Position numbers and translations under genes: made by a program. Positions 1 through 6,299 of a stretch of DNA of 6,361 nt are shown one piece after another. The DNA is from an uncultured Clostridia bacterium (GTDB lineage Bacteria; Bacillota; Clostridia; Oscillospirales; Oscillospiraceae): assembly GCA_945927915.1 (NCBI GenBank), contig CAMEMX010000088.1, positions 1-6,361 on the forward strand, read 5' to 3'. The first letter of the stretch is position 1; each line of letters starts with the position of its first letter. The notes under the pieces are model-generated. The model was not told where the DNA came from. It saw only the letters and a list, made by a program, of their open reading frames with translations, and did not search any database.

Positions 1-582
1 GGCGAGATCCTCGCGCTGGAGGAAAAGGGTGAGGAAAACCGCTTTGTCTTCGGCTTCGAGGAGAGCTGCGGCTACCTCAAGGGCACCTATGCCCGCGACA
101 AGGACGCCGTTGTCGCCTCCATGCTGACGTGCGATCTTGCCGCGAAGCTCAAGCGCGAGGGCAGGAATCTGGCGGAAAAGATGGACGAGCTGTACGCCGA
201 GCTGGGTTATCACGAGGCGAAGGTCATCAGCTTTGAGCTGAAGGGCCCGAATGCGATGGAGCTTTCGGCAAAGTTCATGGCGGACTTCCGTGCGAACGTA
301 CCGACGGAGCTTTGCGGTGTGCCCGTCATCGAGGTGACGGATTATCAGACGCGCATCTGCCGCGATCTCGTAAACGGAACAGAAGCTCCTGTCCTTCTTC
401 CGAAGTCGAACGTTGTCACGCTTTCGCTGGGCGACAAGGGCAGCGTCATCGTCCGCCCGTCCGGCACGGAGCCGAAGGTCAAGCTCTATCTGACCGCCGT
501 CGACCGCGATAAGGCGCAGGCGATCGCCCTGCTGGACGCGCTTTCTGCGAGAATGTGCGAGTTTTTGCCCAAAAACGCTTGA
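1..582 (+). CDS. Phospho-sugar mutase (phosphoglucomutase/phosphomannomutase family), C-terminal part
   Basis: This is the 3' portion of an alpha-D-phosphohexomutase, read in frame from base 1; the N-terminal part, including the phosphoserine loop and Mg site, lies outside the window. The 193 visible residues contain the sugar-recognition loop GFEES (visible residues 18-22, within FGFEESCGYL). They also contain the C-terminal phosphate-binding loop RPSGTEPK (visible residues 152-159), the signature of domain 4. The family interconverts hexose 1- and 6-phosphates in the cytosol, feeding UDP-glucose, glycogen or cell-wall precursor synthesis. The FGFEESCGYL form resembles the long PgcA-type phosphoglucomutases of Firmicutes rather than GlmM, but substrate cannot be settled from this fragment. 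The TGA stop at 580-582 lies inside the -35 box of the next promoter. No terminator precedes that promoter, so pgm transcripts probably run into the valS leader. Family assignment is sure; the exact gene name is not. Confidence 0.93.
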   Translation, partial: GEILALEEKGEENRFVFGFEESCGYLKGTYARDKDAVVASMLTCDLAAKLKREGRNLAEKMDELYAELGYHEAKVISFELKGPNAMELSAKFMADFRANVPTELCGVPVIEVTDYQTRICRDLVNGTEAPVLLPKSNVVTLSLGDKGSVIVRPSGTEPKVKLYLTAVDRDKAQAIALLDALSARMCEFLPKNA

Positions 583-607
583 CAATTCGCGCCTGATTCG
601 CTACTAT
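579..607 (+). promoter_or_regulatory. Sigma-A type promoter for the valS T-box leader
   Basis: A perfect -35 hexamer TTGACA (579-584) and a good -10 TACTAT (602-607) are separated by exactly 17 bp. Transcription should start near 613-615. The -35 box shares bases with the TGA stop codon of the upstream mutase gene. The T-box leader begins immediately downstream, which supports this as the native valS promoter. Confidence 0.87.
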
Positions 608-706
608 GATGAAGATCGAAAAACACCGTGACGAAGAGGAGTAGTTCCTCCCGCCGCTGACAGAGAGGGGACGTTTGGTGCAAGTCCCTGCGGAGGATGG
701 ATGAAG

Positions 707-709
707 GTC
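707..709 (+). promoter_or_regulatory. Specifier codon GUC (valine) of the T-box
   Basis: GUC sits at the 3' side of the Stem I specifier loop, just before the purine G710 and the CTTC strand of the lower helix. That is the canonical position for the triplet that pairs with the tRNA anticodon. It reads valine, agreeing with the valS gene downstream. Neighbouring registers would read Gly (GGU) or Ser (UCG), but these do not match the downstream gene or the spacing. Confidence 0.85.
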
Positions 710-793
710 GCTTCCGAGTGGGCGGGCCGAAAGTGCTGTAGGCTCGCACGGGTTCTCCCGTTACAGAGATTTGAGCGCCCGCTTTTGCGGGAA

Positions 794-826
794 TTCAGGT
801 GGTACCGCGGATATTTTCGCCCTGAA
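794..826 (+). promoter_or_regulatory. T-box antiterminator element
   Basis: The conserved T-box sequence CAGGTGGTACCGCGG spans 796-810. TTCAGG (794-799) pairs with CCTGAA (821-826), and GCG (807-809) pairs with CGC (818-820). This leaves a 7-nt bulge, UGGUACC (800-806), the classic site that pairs with the tRNA NCCA end. The variable bulge base is U803, predicting an A discriminator on the tRNA, which is the usual base for bacterial tRNA-Val. The 3' strand (818-826) is also the 5' strand of the terminator, so the two folds exclude each other. Confidence 0.9.
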
Positions 827-848
827 CGTTATGTTCAGGGCGTTTTTT
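818..848 (+). terminator. T-box intrinsic terminator (conditional)
   Basis: Bases 818-827 (CGCCCTGAAC) pair perfectly with 833-842 (GTTCAGGGCG) around a 5-nt loop, followed by six T residues (843-848). This is the default, off-state structure when tRNA-Val is charged. Because pgm has no terminator of its own, this hairpin probably also ends pgm transcripts. Confidence 0.93.
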
Positions 849-877
849 ATGCAATTACACCGAAAAGGAGAAACAAT

Positions 878-3517
878 ATGGCAAGAGAACTACCAAAGAC
901 ATACGATCCGAAGGACGTCGAGGATCGTCTGTATCGCTTTTGGTCGGAAAACGGCTATTTCCACGCCGAGCGCGACCCCGAAAAGAAGCCCTTCACCATT
1001 GTGATGCCGCCTCCCAACGTTACAGGCCAGCTCCACATGGGTCATGCGATGGACGCCGCCATGCAGGACGTCCTGATCCGCTTCAAGCGGATGCAGGGCT
1101 ATTCTGCGCTGTGGCTTCCCGGCGTCGATCACGCCGGCATCGCCACGCAGATCCGCGTGGAGGAAGAGCTGCGCAAAGAAGGTCTGACGCGCTACGATCT
1201 CGGCAGAGAGAAGTTCCTGGAGCGCGTTTGGGACTGGAAAAAGCAGTACGGCAACCGCATCGTCGAGCAGCAGAAGAAGCTCGGCGCCTCGTGCGACTGG
1301 GATCGCGCCCGCTTCACGATGGACGAGGGCTGCTCGAGCGCCGTCCGGGAGGTCTTCGTCAGCCTCTATGAGCAGGGGCTCATCTATAAGGGCAGCCGCA
1401 TCATCAACTGGTGCCCGCATTGCGTGACCGCGCTGTCCGACGCGGAGGTCGAATATGTCGACAAGCCTGGCAGTCTGTGGCACATCCGCTATCCGCTCGC
1501 CGACGGCAGCGGCGAGGTCATCGTCGCAACGACCCGCCCGGAGACGATGCTCGGCGACAGCGGCGTCTGCGTCAACCCGAACGACGAACGCTATAAGGAC
1601 ATCGTCGGCAAAAAGGTCATTTTGCCGCTGGTCAACAAGGAGATCCCTGTCGTCGCGGACGACTACGCCGAGATGGATTTCGGCACCGGCTGCGTCAAGA
1701 TGACCCCGGCGCACGACCCGAACGACTTCGAGGTCGGCCTGCGCCACAATCTGGAGGTCATCCGCGTGCTCGACGACAAGGGCGTCGTCAACGAGTTCGG
1801 CGGCAAATACCAGGGCCTTGACCGCTATGAGGCGAGAAAGCAGATCGTCGCCGATCTGGAGGAGCAGGGCTATCTGGTCAAGGTCGAGCCGTACAGCCAC
1901 AATGTCGGTACCTGCTACCGCTGCCACCGCGACGTTGAGCCGATCATCTCGGCGCAGTGGTTCGTCAAGATGAAGCCGCTGGCCGAGGAAGCGCTTCGCG
2001 TCGTCAACGAAGGCGAGACGAAATTCGTTCCGGAGCGCTTCACGAAGATCTATACCAACTGGATGGAGAACGTCCGCGACTGGTGCATTTCCCGCCAGCT
2101 CTGGTGGGGCCATCAGATCCCCGCGTGGTACTGCGCCGACTGCGGCCATGTGACGGTCTCCCGCGAGGACGCGGCCTGCTGCGAAAAATGCGGCAGCAAG
2201 AATATCACCCGCGACGAGGACGTGCTCGACACCTGGTTCTCGTCTGCCCTGTGGCCGTTCGAGACGCTCGGCTGGCCGAACACGGACGCCGAGGACTTCA
2301 AATACTTCTATCCGACGGACGTGCTCGTCACCGGCTATGACATCATCTTCTTCTGGGTCGCCAGAATGATCTTCTCGGCCTGCAAGCAGACGGGCAAGCC
2401 GCCCTTCCACACCGTCCTCATTCACGGCCTGGTGCGCGACGATAAGGGTCGGAAGATGTCCAAGTCGCTCGGCAACGGCATCGACCCGCTGGAGATGATC
2501 GACCGCTTCGGCTCCGACGCTCTGCGTATGAACATGATCACCGCCAACTCCCCCGGCAATGATATGCGTTTCTATGTCGAGCGCTGCGAGGCGATGCGCA
2601 ACTTCGCCAACAAGCTCTGGAATGCGAGCCGCTATGTGATGATGAACCTCTCGATCGAAAAAAATGAGCTGCCCGCGCTTACTAAGCTGGAAACCGCGGA
2701 CAAGTGGATCCTCTCAAAGCTCAACACCCTGATCGCAGATGTGACGGAGAATCTGGACAAGTATGAGCTGGGCATCGCCGTGCAGAAGGTCTATGACTTC
2801 ATCTGGGACAGCTACTGCGACTGGTATATTGAGCTGACCAAGTCCCGCCTTTACGGTGAGGACGAGGAGAGCAAGCTCGTCGCGCAGCAGGTGCTTCTGT
2901 ACGTGCTCGACCAGATCCTGCGCCTGATGCACCCGTTCATGCCCTTCATCACTGAGGAGATCTGGCAGGCTATCCCGCACGAGGGTGATGCGCTGATCGT
3001 CGCCGCGTGGCCGCGCTTCCGCGAAGACCTGTCCTTCAAGGCCGAGGAAAACGCGATGGAGAGCATCATGAACGCCATCCGCGCCGTCCGTAACCGCCGC
3101 GCGGAGATGAATGTCCCGCCGTCGAAGAAATGCACGCTCTATATCGTCACGCAGAAGCCGGAGGTGTTCGCCGGCGGCGAGGGCTTCATCACGCGTCTTG
3201 CCTATGCCGACGAGGTGAAGATCTGCGCCGCCGAGCCGGATGGTCACGAATCCATGGCGTCCTGCGTCACGCACGACGCGGCGCTCTATATGCCCATGAG
3301 CCAGCTTGTCGACGTGGAAAAAGAGCTTGCCCGCATTGTGAAGGAGAAGGAAAAGGCTGAAAAAATGCTCAACTCCATCCGCGGCAAGCTGAATAACGAG
3401 GGCTTCGTCGCCAAGGCGCCGGAGGCGGTCGTCGCCGCCGAACGCGAAAAGGCGGAAAAATTCGAGGCGCTGCTCCAGCAGCTCACCGAGAGCGAAGCAA
3501 GACTCAAATCGCTTTGA
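878..3517 (+). CDS. valS: Valyl-tRNA synthetase
   Basis: This class I aminoacyl-tRNA synthetase charges tRNA-Val with valine in the cytosol. The protein is 879 aa, the usual length for the family. Visible motifs are [14 protein letters not shown] with the HIGH-type signature at 53-56, the CP1 editing domain with [10 protein letters not shown] (218-227) and MTPAHDPND (275-283), and KMSKS at 526-530. A cysteine pair C346/C349 and a zinc-ribbon-like set (C419/C422, C435/C438) are also visible. The C-terminal stretch from about 811 is charged and helical, matching the ValRS coiled-coil arm. The chosen ATG at 878 has AAAAGGAG at 863-870, 7 nt upstream, and gives the normal [12 protein letters not shown]-terminus. 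An in-frame upstream ATG at 701 lies inside T-box Stem I and is not a plausible start. Expression should respond to tRNA-Val charging through the T-box. The gene ends with its own terminator, so it appears monocistronic. Confidence 0.99.
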   Translation: MARELPKTYDPKDVEDRLYRFWSENGYFHAERDPEKKPFTIVMPPPNVTGQLHMGHAMDAAMQDVLIRFKRMQGYSALWLPGVDHAGIATQIRVEEELRKEGLTRYDLGREKFLERVWDWKKQYGNRIVEQQKKLGASCDWDRARFTMDEGCSSAVREVFVSLYEQGLIYKGSRIINWCPHCVTALSDAEVEYVDKPGSLWHIRYPLADGSGEVIVATTRPETMLGDSGVCVNPNDERYKDIVGKKVILPLVNKEIPVVADDYAEMDFGTGCVKMTPAHDPNDFEVGLRHNLEVIRVLDDKGVVNEFGGKYQGLDRYEARKQIVADLEEQGYLVKVEPYSHNVGTCYRCHRDVEPIISAQWFVKMKPLAEEALRVVNEGETKFVPERFTKIYTNWMENVRDWCISRQLWWGHQIPAWYCADCGHVTVSREDAACCEKCGSKNITRDEDVLDTWFSSALWPFETLGWPNTDAEDFKYFYPTDVLVTGYDIIFFWVARMIFSACKQTGKPPFHTVLIHGLVRDDKGRKMSKSLGNGIDPLEMIDRFGSDALRMNMITANSPGNDMRFYVERCEAMRNFANKLWNASRYVMMNLSIEKNELPALTKLETADKWILSKLNTLIADVTENLDKYELGIAVQKVYDFIWDSYCDWYIELTKSRLYGEDEESKLVAQQVLLYVLDQILRLMHPFMPFITEEIWQAIPHEGDALIVAAWPRFREDLSFKAEENAMESIMNAIRAVRNRRAEMNVPPSKKCTLYIVTQKPEVFAGGEGFITRLAYADEVKICAAEPDGHESMASCVTHDAALYMPMSQLVDVEKELARIVKEKEKAEKMLNSIRGKLNNEGFVAKAPEAVVAAEREKAEKFEALLQQLTESEARLKSL

Positions 3518-3522
3518 TCTTC

Positions 3523-3557
3523 ATCGTCCGGTTCCGAAAAGGAATCGGACGATTTTT
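3523..3557 (+). terminator. Intrinsic terminator of valS
   Basis: ATCGTCCG (3523-3530) pairs with CGGACGAT (3546-3553). The stem continues through a G-U pair and TTCC/GGAA to a GAAAA loop (3536-3540), giving about 13 bp in all, followed by a T run (3553-3557). It begins 5 nt after the valS stop codon and separates valS from the lepB operon. Confidence 0.93.
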
Positions 3558-3567
3558 ATAATTTTGT

Positions 3568-3597
3568 CTTTATTTCGGCTTGCATTTGGTGTATAAT
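3568..3597 (+). promoter_or_regulatory. Probable promoter of the lepB operon
   Basis: A consensus -10 box TATAAT lies at 3592-3597, in an AT-rich patch just after the valS terminator and about 50 nt before lepB. The -35 region is poor: only T-rich hexamers such as CTTTAT (3568-3573) or TTTATT (3569-3574) fall at 17-18 bp spacing. TTGCAT at 3580-3585 is far too close to serve. There is no extended -10 TGn. The promoter is supported by context and the perfect -10, but may be weak or need help. Confidence 0.65.
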
Positions 3598-3649
3598 CCA
3601 TTAGAAGGGATAGCATAGCCTGTTTGCAGGGCGGAAGGGAAGAAAGACA

Positions 3650-4246
3650 ATGAAAAAAGAAAACGAGGCCCCGAAGGAAAAGCAGGGCGCTCTTTATGAT
3701 ATTTACTCTTTGCTGCACGATCTGGTCTATATTCTCGCGGCGATCACGTTGATTTTTGTGTTCTGCGTGCGTCTGGTCGGCGTCAACGGCGATTCGATGT
3801 TTCCGACGCTGCACCACGGGGACTATCTCGCGCTGCAGAGCAACGTCCTGATGGGCGATCTGGAATACGGCGACATCATCGTCGCGCGGAAGCTCTCGTT
3901 TGAAAACGGAGAGCCGATCGTCAAGCGCGTCATCGCCACCGAGGGGCAGACCGTCGAAATATGCGCCGACGCGGACGGTGCGACCCGCGTCTATGTGGAC
4001 GGCAAGGTGCTTGACGAGCCGTATATCAACGGCGCGATGATGAACACGCCGTATTTCGGCGTTGTTGAGGAGGGCTGCATTTTCGTCATGGGCGACAACC
4101 GCAACCACTCGTCCGACAGCCGCGTGGCAAGCATCGGTCAGATCCGCCTCGACCAGGTGCTCGGCAAGGTGCTGTTCATCGTCTTCCCCGGCGCGGACAA
4201 GGCCAGCGGTGGCCGTGATTTCGGAAGGATCGGAGCGGTGGATTGA
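3650..4246 (+). CDS. lepB: Signal peptidase I
   Basis: This membrane-anchored serine protease of family S26 cleaves signal peptides from exported preproteins on the outer face of the membrane. The 198-aa protein has a charged cytoplasmic N-terminus, one hydrophobic segment at about residues 24-44, then the catalytic domain. The nucleophile is Ser49 in GDSMFPT and the general base is Lys92 in VKRVIA. GDIIVARK (74-81) and GDNRNHSSDSR (148-158) are the other conserved boxes. The length and single membrane segment fit the short Gram-positive SipS-like type, not the two-segment proteobacterial form. The ATG at 3650 follows a purine-rich GGAAGGGA (3633-3640). It is the first gene after the valS terminator and probable promoter, and its TGA overlaps the rbgA ATG by 1 nt, so the two are cotranscribed and translationally coupled. 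Confidence 0.97.
   Translation: MKKENEAPKEKQGALYDIYSLLHDLVYILAAITLIFVFCVRLVGVNGDSMFPTLHHGDYLALQSNVLMGDLEYGDIIVARKLSFENGEPIVKRVIATEGQTVEICADADGATRVYVDGKVLDEPYINGAMMNTPYFGVVEEGCIFVMGDNRNHSSDSRVASIGQIRLDQVLGKVLFIVFPGADKASGGRDFGRIGAVD
4232..4235 (+). promoter_or_regulatory. Ribosome binding site deciding the rbgA start
   Basis: GGAG lies within the lepB coding region, 10 nt before ATG 4246, 7 nt before TTG 4243 and 22 nt before ATG 4258. The spacing favours 4246 (or TTG 4243) over the downstream ATG, although the downstream ATG would give an N-terminus more like that of family members. Confidence 0.55.
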
Positions 4247-5112
4247 TGGACGAGAAAATGAATATTCAGTGGTATCCGGGCCACATGACCAAAACCCGGC
4301 GGCAGATGGAGGAGGACATCCGGCTGGTCGACGCCGTTTGCGAGCTGGTCGACGCCCGCATTCCGCTGTCGAGCCGCAACCCGGACATCGACGTGCTCTG
4401 CGGCAGCAAGCCGCGCATGATGATCCTCAACCGCATTGATCTTGCCGACCCGAATACCACAAATGCGTGGTACGACTATTTCCGGCAAAAGGGCTTCGCC
4501 GTCGTCAGGACCGACTGCAAAAGCCGCAAGGGGATCGACCGTTTTGTCCCCGCCGTGCGTGAGCTGCTGGCCGAAAAGCTGCAGCGCTATCAGGAGCGCG
4601 GCTTCGTCAATAAACCGCTCAAGCTGATGATCGTCGGCATCCCGAACGTCGGCAAATCGACCTTCATCAACCAGATCGCCGGACGCAAGGGCGCCAAGGC
4701 GGAAAACCGTCCCGGCGTCACGCGCGGCAAGCAATGGGTCACCGTAGACCGGGGGCTGCTCCTGCTCGACACGCCGGGCATCCTCTGGCCGAAGTTTGAC
4801 GACGAGGAGACCGGCAGACGGCTGGCCTACACCGGCGCGGTCAAGGATGACATTCTTGACGTTGAGACGCTGGCCTGCCATTTGATCGAAATGCTCTGGG
4901 CGCGGTATCCCGACGCCCTGCGCGAACGCTACAAGCTCGAAGCGCAGGAGGGTGCAGGCGGCTATGATCTGCTTTGCGAGGCGGGACGTCGCCGCGGCTT
5001 CCTGCTTGCACGCGGGGAGATCGACACCGAACGTATGGCACGCGTGCTTTTGGAGGAATTCCGAAGCTGCAAGATCGGAAAATTCAGTTTGGAGGCGCCT
5101 TATGACCTATGA
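4246..5112 (+). CDS. rbgA: Ribosome biogenesis GTPase RbgA (YlqF)
   Basis: This circularly permuted GTPase helps late assembly of the 50S ribosomal subunit in the cytosol. From ATG 4246 the protein is 288 aa, close to the roughly 280 aa typical of the family. The permuted order is clear: the G4 motif NRID (62-65) comes first, followed by G1 GIPNVGKS (131-138), RPGVT (155-159) and G3 DTPG (175-178). The N-terminal WYPGHM carries His13, matching the family histidine linked to GTP hydrolysis. A C-terminal helical domain ends in KIGKFSLEAP. ATG 4246 overlaps the lepB stop and has GGAG 10 nt upstream. TTG 4243 would add one residue. ATG 4258 gives MNIQWYPGHM, which matches relatives best but lacks a well-spaced ribosome site. 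The G4 motif has Arg where NKxD usually has Lys. The 3' end overlaps the next gene by 11 nt. Confidence 0.97.
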   Translation: MDEKMNIQWYPGHMTKTRRQMEEDIRLVDAVCELVDARIPLSSRNPDIDVLCGSKPRMMILNRIDLADPNTTNAWYDYFRQKGFAVVRTDCKSRKGIDRFVPAVRELLAEKLQRYQERGFVNKPLKLMIVGIPNVGKSTFINQIAGRKGAKAENRPGVTRGKQWVTVDRGLLLLDTPGILWPKFDDEETGRRLAYTGAVKDDILDVETLACHLIEMLWARYPDALRERYKLEAQEGAGGYDLLCEAGRRRGFLLARGEIDTERMARVLLEEFRSCKIGKFSLEAPYDL

Positions 5113-5326
5113 AATGATCCGCGAGATCTTCAACCTTTGCAGCAACAACCAGATGCGCGACGTCTTCGTCCGTCAGATCGAGACGGACGATACCGACGCG
5201 GTCGCACGGTCGTTCTGCACGGGGAAGGACTATACTTTGGAAAAAGACGTGAAGCCGGACGGCACCGTGATCTATGACCTCACGGTCGACGGGCTGCGCC
5301 AGCGCCTGAGCTTTACGCCGGACTGA
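5102..5326 (+). CDS. Hypothetical protein, 74 aa, between rbgA and rnhB
   Basis: I do not recognise this family. The ORF starts at ATG 5102 with a strong GGAGG at 5091-5095, 6 nt upstream, and overlaps the end of rbgA by 11 nt. It ends 9 nt before rnhB, and its stop region (TGAGGAA) also supplies the rnhB ribosome site. The 74-aa product begins MTYEMIREIFNLC, a likely amphipathic helix. It continues with an acidic middle (IETDDTDAV) and ends in a probable beta hairpin (residues about 45-72, with DGTVIYDLTVDG). It has no signal peptide, membrane segment or metal-binding cluster; cysteines are at about positions 13 and 39. Codon use looks like that of its neighbours. The tight coupling and good ribosome site indicate a real gene, possibly a small cytosolic accessory protein, but function is unknown. 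Confidence 0.85.
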   Translation: MTYEMIREIFNLCSNNQMRDVFVRQIETDDTDAVARSFCTGKDYTLEKDVKPDGTVIYDLTVDGLRQRLSFTPD

Positions 5327-5335
5327 GGAACACAT

Positions 5336-5944
5336 ATGAACGAGCTATGGAAATTTGAACATATCGCCTATGACGACGGCTTTTCCTTCGTCTGCGGCGT
5401 CGATGAAGCCGGACGCGGCCCGCTGGCAGGCCCGGTCTGCGCCGCGGCGGTCATCCTGCCGCCCGATCTTGATATCGAAGGACTGAACGATTCCAAAAAG
5501 CTGACGGACAAACGCCGCCGCGCATTGTATGACGTTATCACGGAGCAGGCGCTTGCCTACGGTATTGCGTTTGCAAGCGAGCAGGAGATCGACAGGATCA
5601 ACATCCTGCAGGCAACGTTTCTTGCCATGCGCCGCGCCGTCGAGCAGCTCAGGCTGCGGCCGGCACTTGCCCTCGTCGATGGCAACCGCGAGCCGGATTT
5701 CGGCAGCATTCCCGTGCGGACGATCGTCAAGGGCGACAGCCTGAGCGCAAACATCGCGGCGGCCTCGATCCTTGCAAAGGTCACGCGTGACCGCTTTATG
5801 GAGGAACAGGACGCGGTCTATCCGCAGTACGGCTTTGCGCTGCACAAGGGCTACGGCACGCAGGCGCACTATGCCGCCCTGCGCGAATACGGCCCCTGCC
5901 CGATCCACCGCCGCACCTTCCTGAAAAAGCTCTATGGCGAATGA
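5336..5944 (+). CDS. rnhB: Ribonuclease HII
   Basis: This cytosolic endonuclease cleaves the RNA strand of RNA:DNA hybrids and nicks at single ribonucleotides embedded in DNA. The 202-aa protein has [14 protein letters not shown] near the N-terminus with catalytic Asp23 and Glu24 and the G-R-G loop at 26-28. Asp115 lies in VDGN and Asp134 in VKGD, completing the four-carboxylate metal site. NDSKKL (51-56), [12 protein letters not shown] (141-152) and the substrate-sensing Tyr173 in HKGYGT are also present. The length is that of the compact E. coli-like form, so it lacks the long N-terminal extension seen in some Bacillus enzymes. ATG 5336 has GAGG 7 nt upstream, overlapping the preceding stop codon. 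The 3' end overlaps yraN by 11 nt. Confidence 0.98.
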   Translation: MNELWKFEHIAYDDGFSFVCGVDEAGRGPLAGPVCAAAVILPPDLDIEGLNDSKKLTDKRRRALYDVITEQALAYGIAFASEQEIDRINILQATFLAMRRAVEQLRLRPALALVDGNREPDFGSIPVRTIVKGDSLSANIAAASILAKVTRDRFMEEQDAVYPQYGFALHKGYGTQAHYAALREYGPCPIHRRTFLKKLYGE

Positions 5945-6299
5945 TCTGCTTGGGCATTGGGGCGAGAGCGTCGCGGCGGAGTATCTGCGCAAGAAGCGCT
6001 ACACCGTCGTTGCCGCGAACTACCGCTGCCGCCTCGGAGAGATCGACCTGATCGCAGAGGACCGGGAGTTTCTTGTTTTTGTCGAGGTGAAGCTCCGGAA
6101 AAGCGCCGACTTTGCCGAGGCAAGAGAGTTTGTAGACCGCAAGAAGCAGGAACGGCTGAAGCAAACGGCTCTTTTGTATCTGGCGCAGCATGAAAGCGCC
6201 GCAAAACAGCCCCGTTTTGACGTCATCGAGATCTACGCGCCGCAGGGGACAGCAACAAAACGCCCTGCAATCTATCATTTGGAGGATGCATTTTCGTGA
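5934..6299 (+). CDS. yraN: UPF0102 family protein YraN, predicted nuclease fold
   Basis: This 121-aa protein matches the UPF0102/YraN family, which has a PD-(D/E)xK-like restriction endonuclease fold and is commonly found beside rnhB. Visible family features are the N-terminal GESVAAEYL (10-18), [13 protein letters not shown] (29-41) with Asp38, and FVEVK (49-53) with Glu51 and Lys53 forming the likely active-site core. KKQERL (70-75) and RFDVIEI (94-100) follow. Its biological role is not established; a link to DNA repair or recombination is inferred from the fold and neighbours. ATG 5934 lies inside rnhB, 11 nt before its end, and no clear Shine-Dalgarno sequence precedes it (GAAAAAGC only). 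Translation therefore probably depends on ribosomes finishing rnhB. Its stop overlaps the next start by 3 nt (GTGA). Confidence 0.93.
   Translation: MANDLLGHWGESVAAEYLRKKRYTVVAANYRCRLGEIDLIAEDREFLVFVEVKLRKSADFAEAREFVDRKKQERLKQTALLYLAQHESAAKQPRFDVIEIYAPQGTATKRPAIYHLEDAFS
6281..6285 (+). promoter_or_regulatory. Ribosome binding site supporting the GTG start at 6296
   Basis: GGAGG lies near the end of yraN, 10 nt before GTG 6296. An ATG at 6286 directly follows it but is out of frame and closes after eight codons, so GTG 6296 is the only sensible start for the downstream gene. Confidence 0.7.

Larger units (their letters stand above)
613..848 (+). promoter_or_regulatory. T-box leader (tRNA-Val sensing riboswitch) controlling valS
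   Basis: This is a complete transcriptional T-box leader. Stem I is visible: a GAAG/CTTC helix (633-636 with 711-714), a helix 646-654 with 690-697 containing one bulged C, an AG-rich bulge (AGAGA, 662-666), and a distal helix GGGAC/GTCCC (668-672 with 684-688) whose loop contains GGTGCAA. The specifier loop has AGTAG on its 5' side and GAAG-GTC-G on its 3' side. Next come CTGTA/TACAG (736-740 with 762-766) enclosing ACGGG/CCCGT (748-752 with 757-761), then Stem III CCCGC/GCGGG (778-782 with 787-791). The conserved T-box sequence and a terminator follow. The established mechanism is that uncharged cognate tRNA pairs with the specifier and the T-box bulge, stabilising the antiterminator and allowing transcription of the synthetase gene. 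Helices were paired by eye; the start is estimated from the promoter. Confidence 0.95.

Noticed and set aside
701..877. N-terminal extension of valS from ATG 701
   Set aside because: This stretch is the T-box leader, including the specifier loop, antiterminator and terminator. The real start at 878 has a ribosome site and the usual ValRS N-terminus.
890..2425. A 511-codon open frame on the minus strand inside valS
   Set aside because: It is entirely antisense to a certain valS gene. The translation is low-complexity, rich in Asp, Val, Ala and Arg, as expected from the opposite frame of GC-rich codons, and shows no family motif.
3580..3585. TTGCAT as the -35 box of the lepB promoter
   Set aside because: It is only 6 bp from the TATAAT box, far short of the 16-18 bp needed.
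3614..3632. Small inverted repeat CCTG/CAGG in the lepB leader
   Set aside because: It is a 4-bp stem with a 4-nt loop, too weak to call a regulatory element without comparative support.
4138..4881. A 247-codon minus-strand open frame across lepB and rbgA
   Set aside because: It is antisense to two well-supported genes, with no recognisable motif and a composition typical of GC-driven shadow frames.
5345..5992. A 215-codon minus-strand open frame over rnhB
   Set aside because: It is a shadow of rnhB, whose catalytic residues are all present on the plus strand; the antisense product has no recognisable features.
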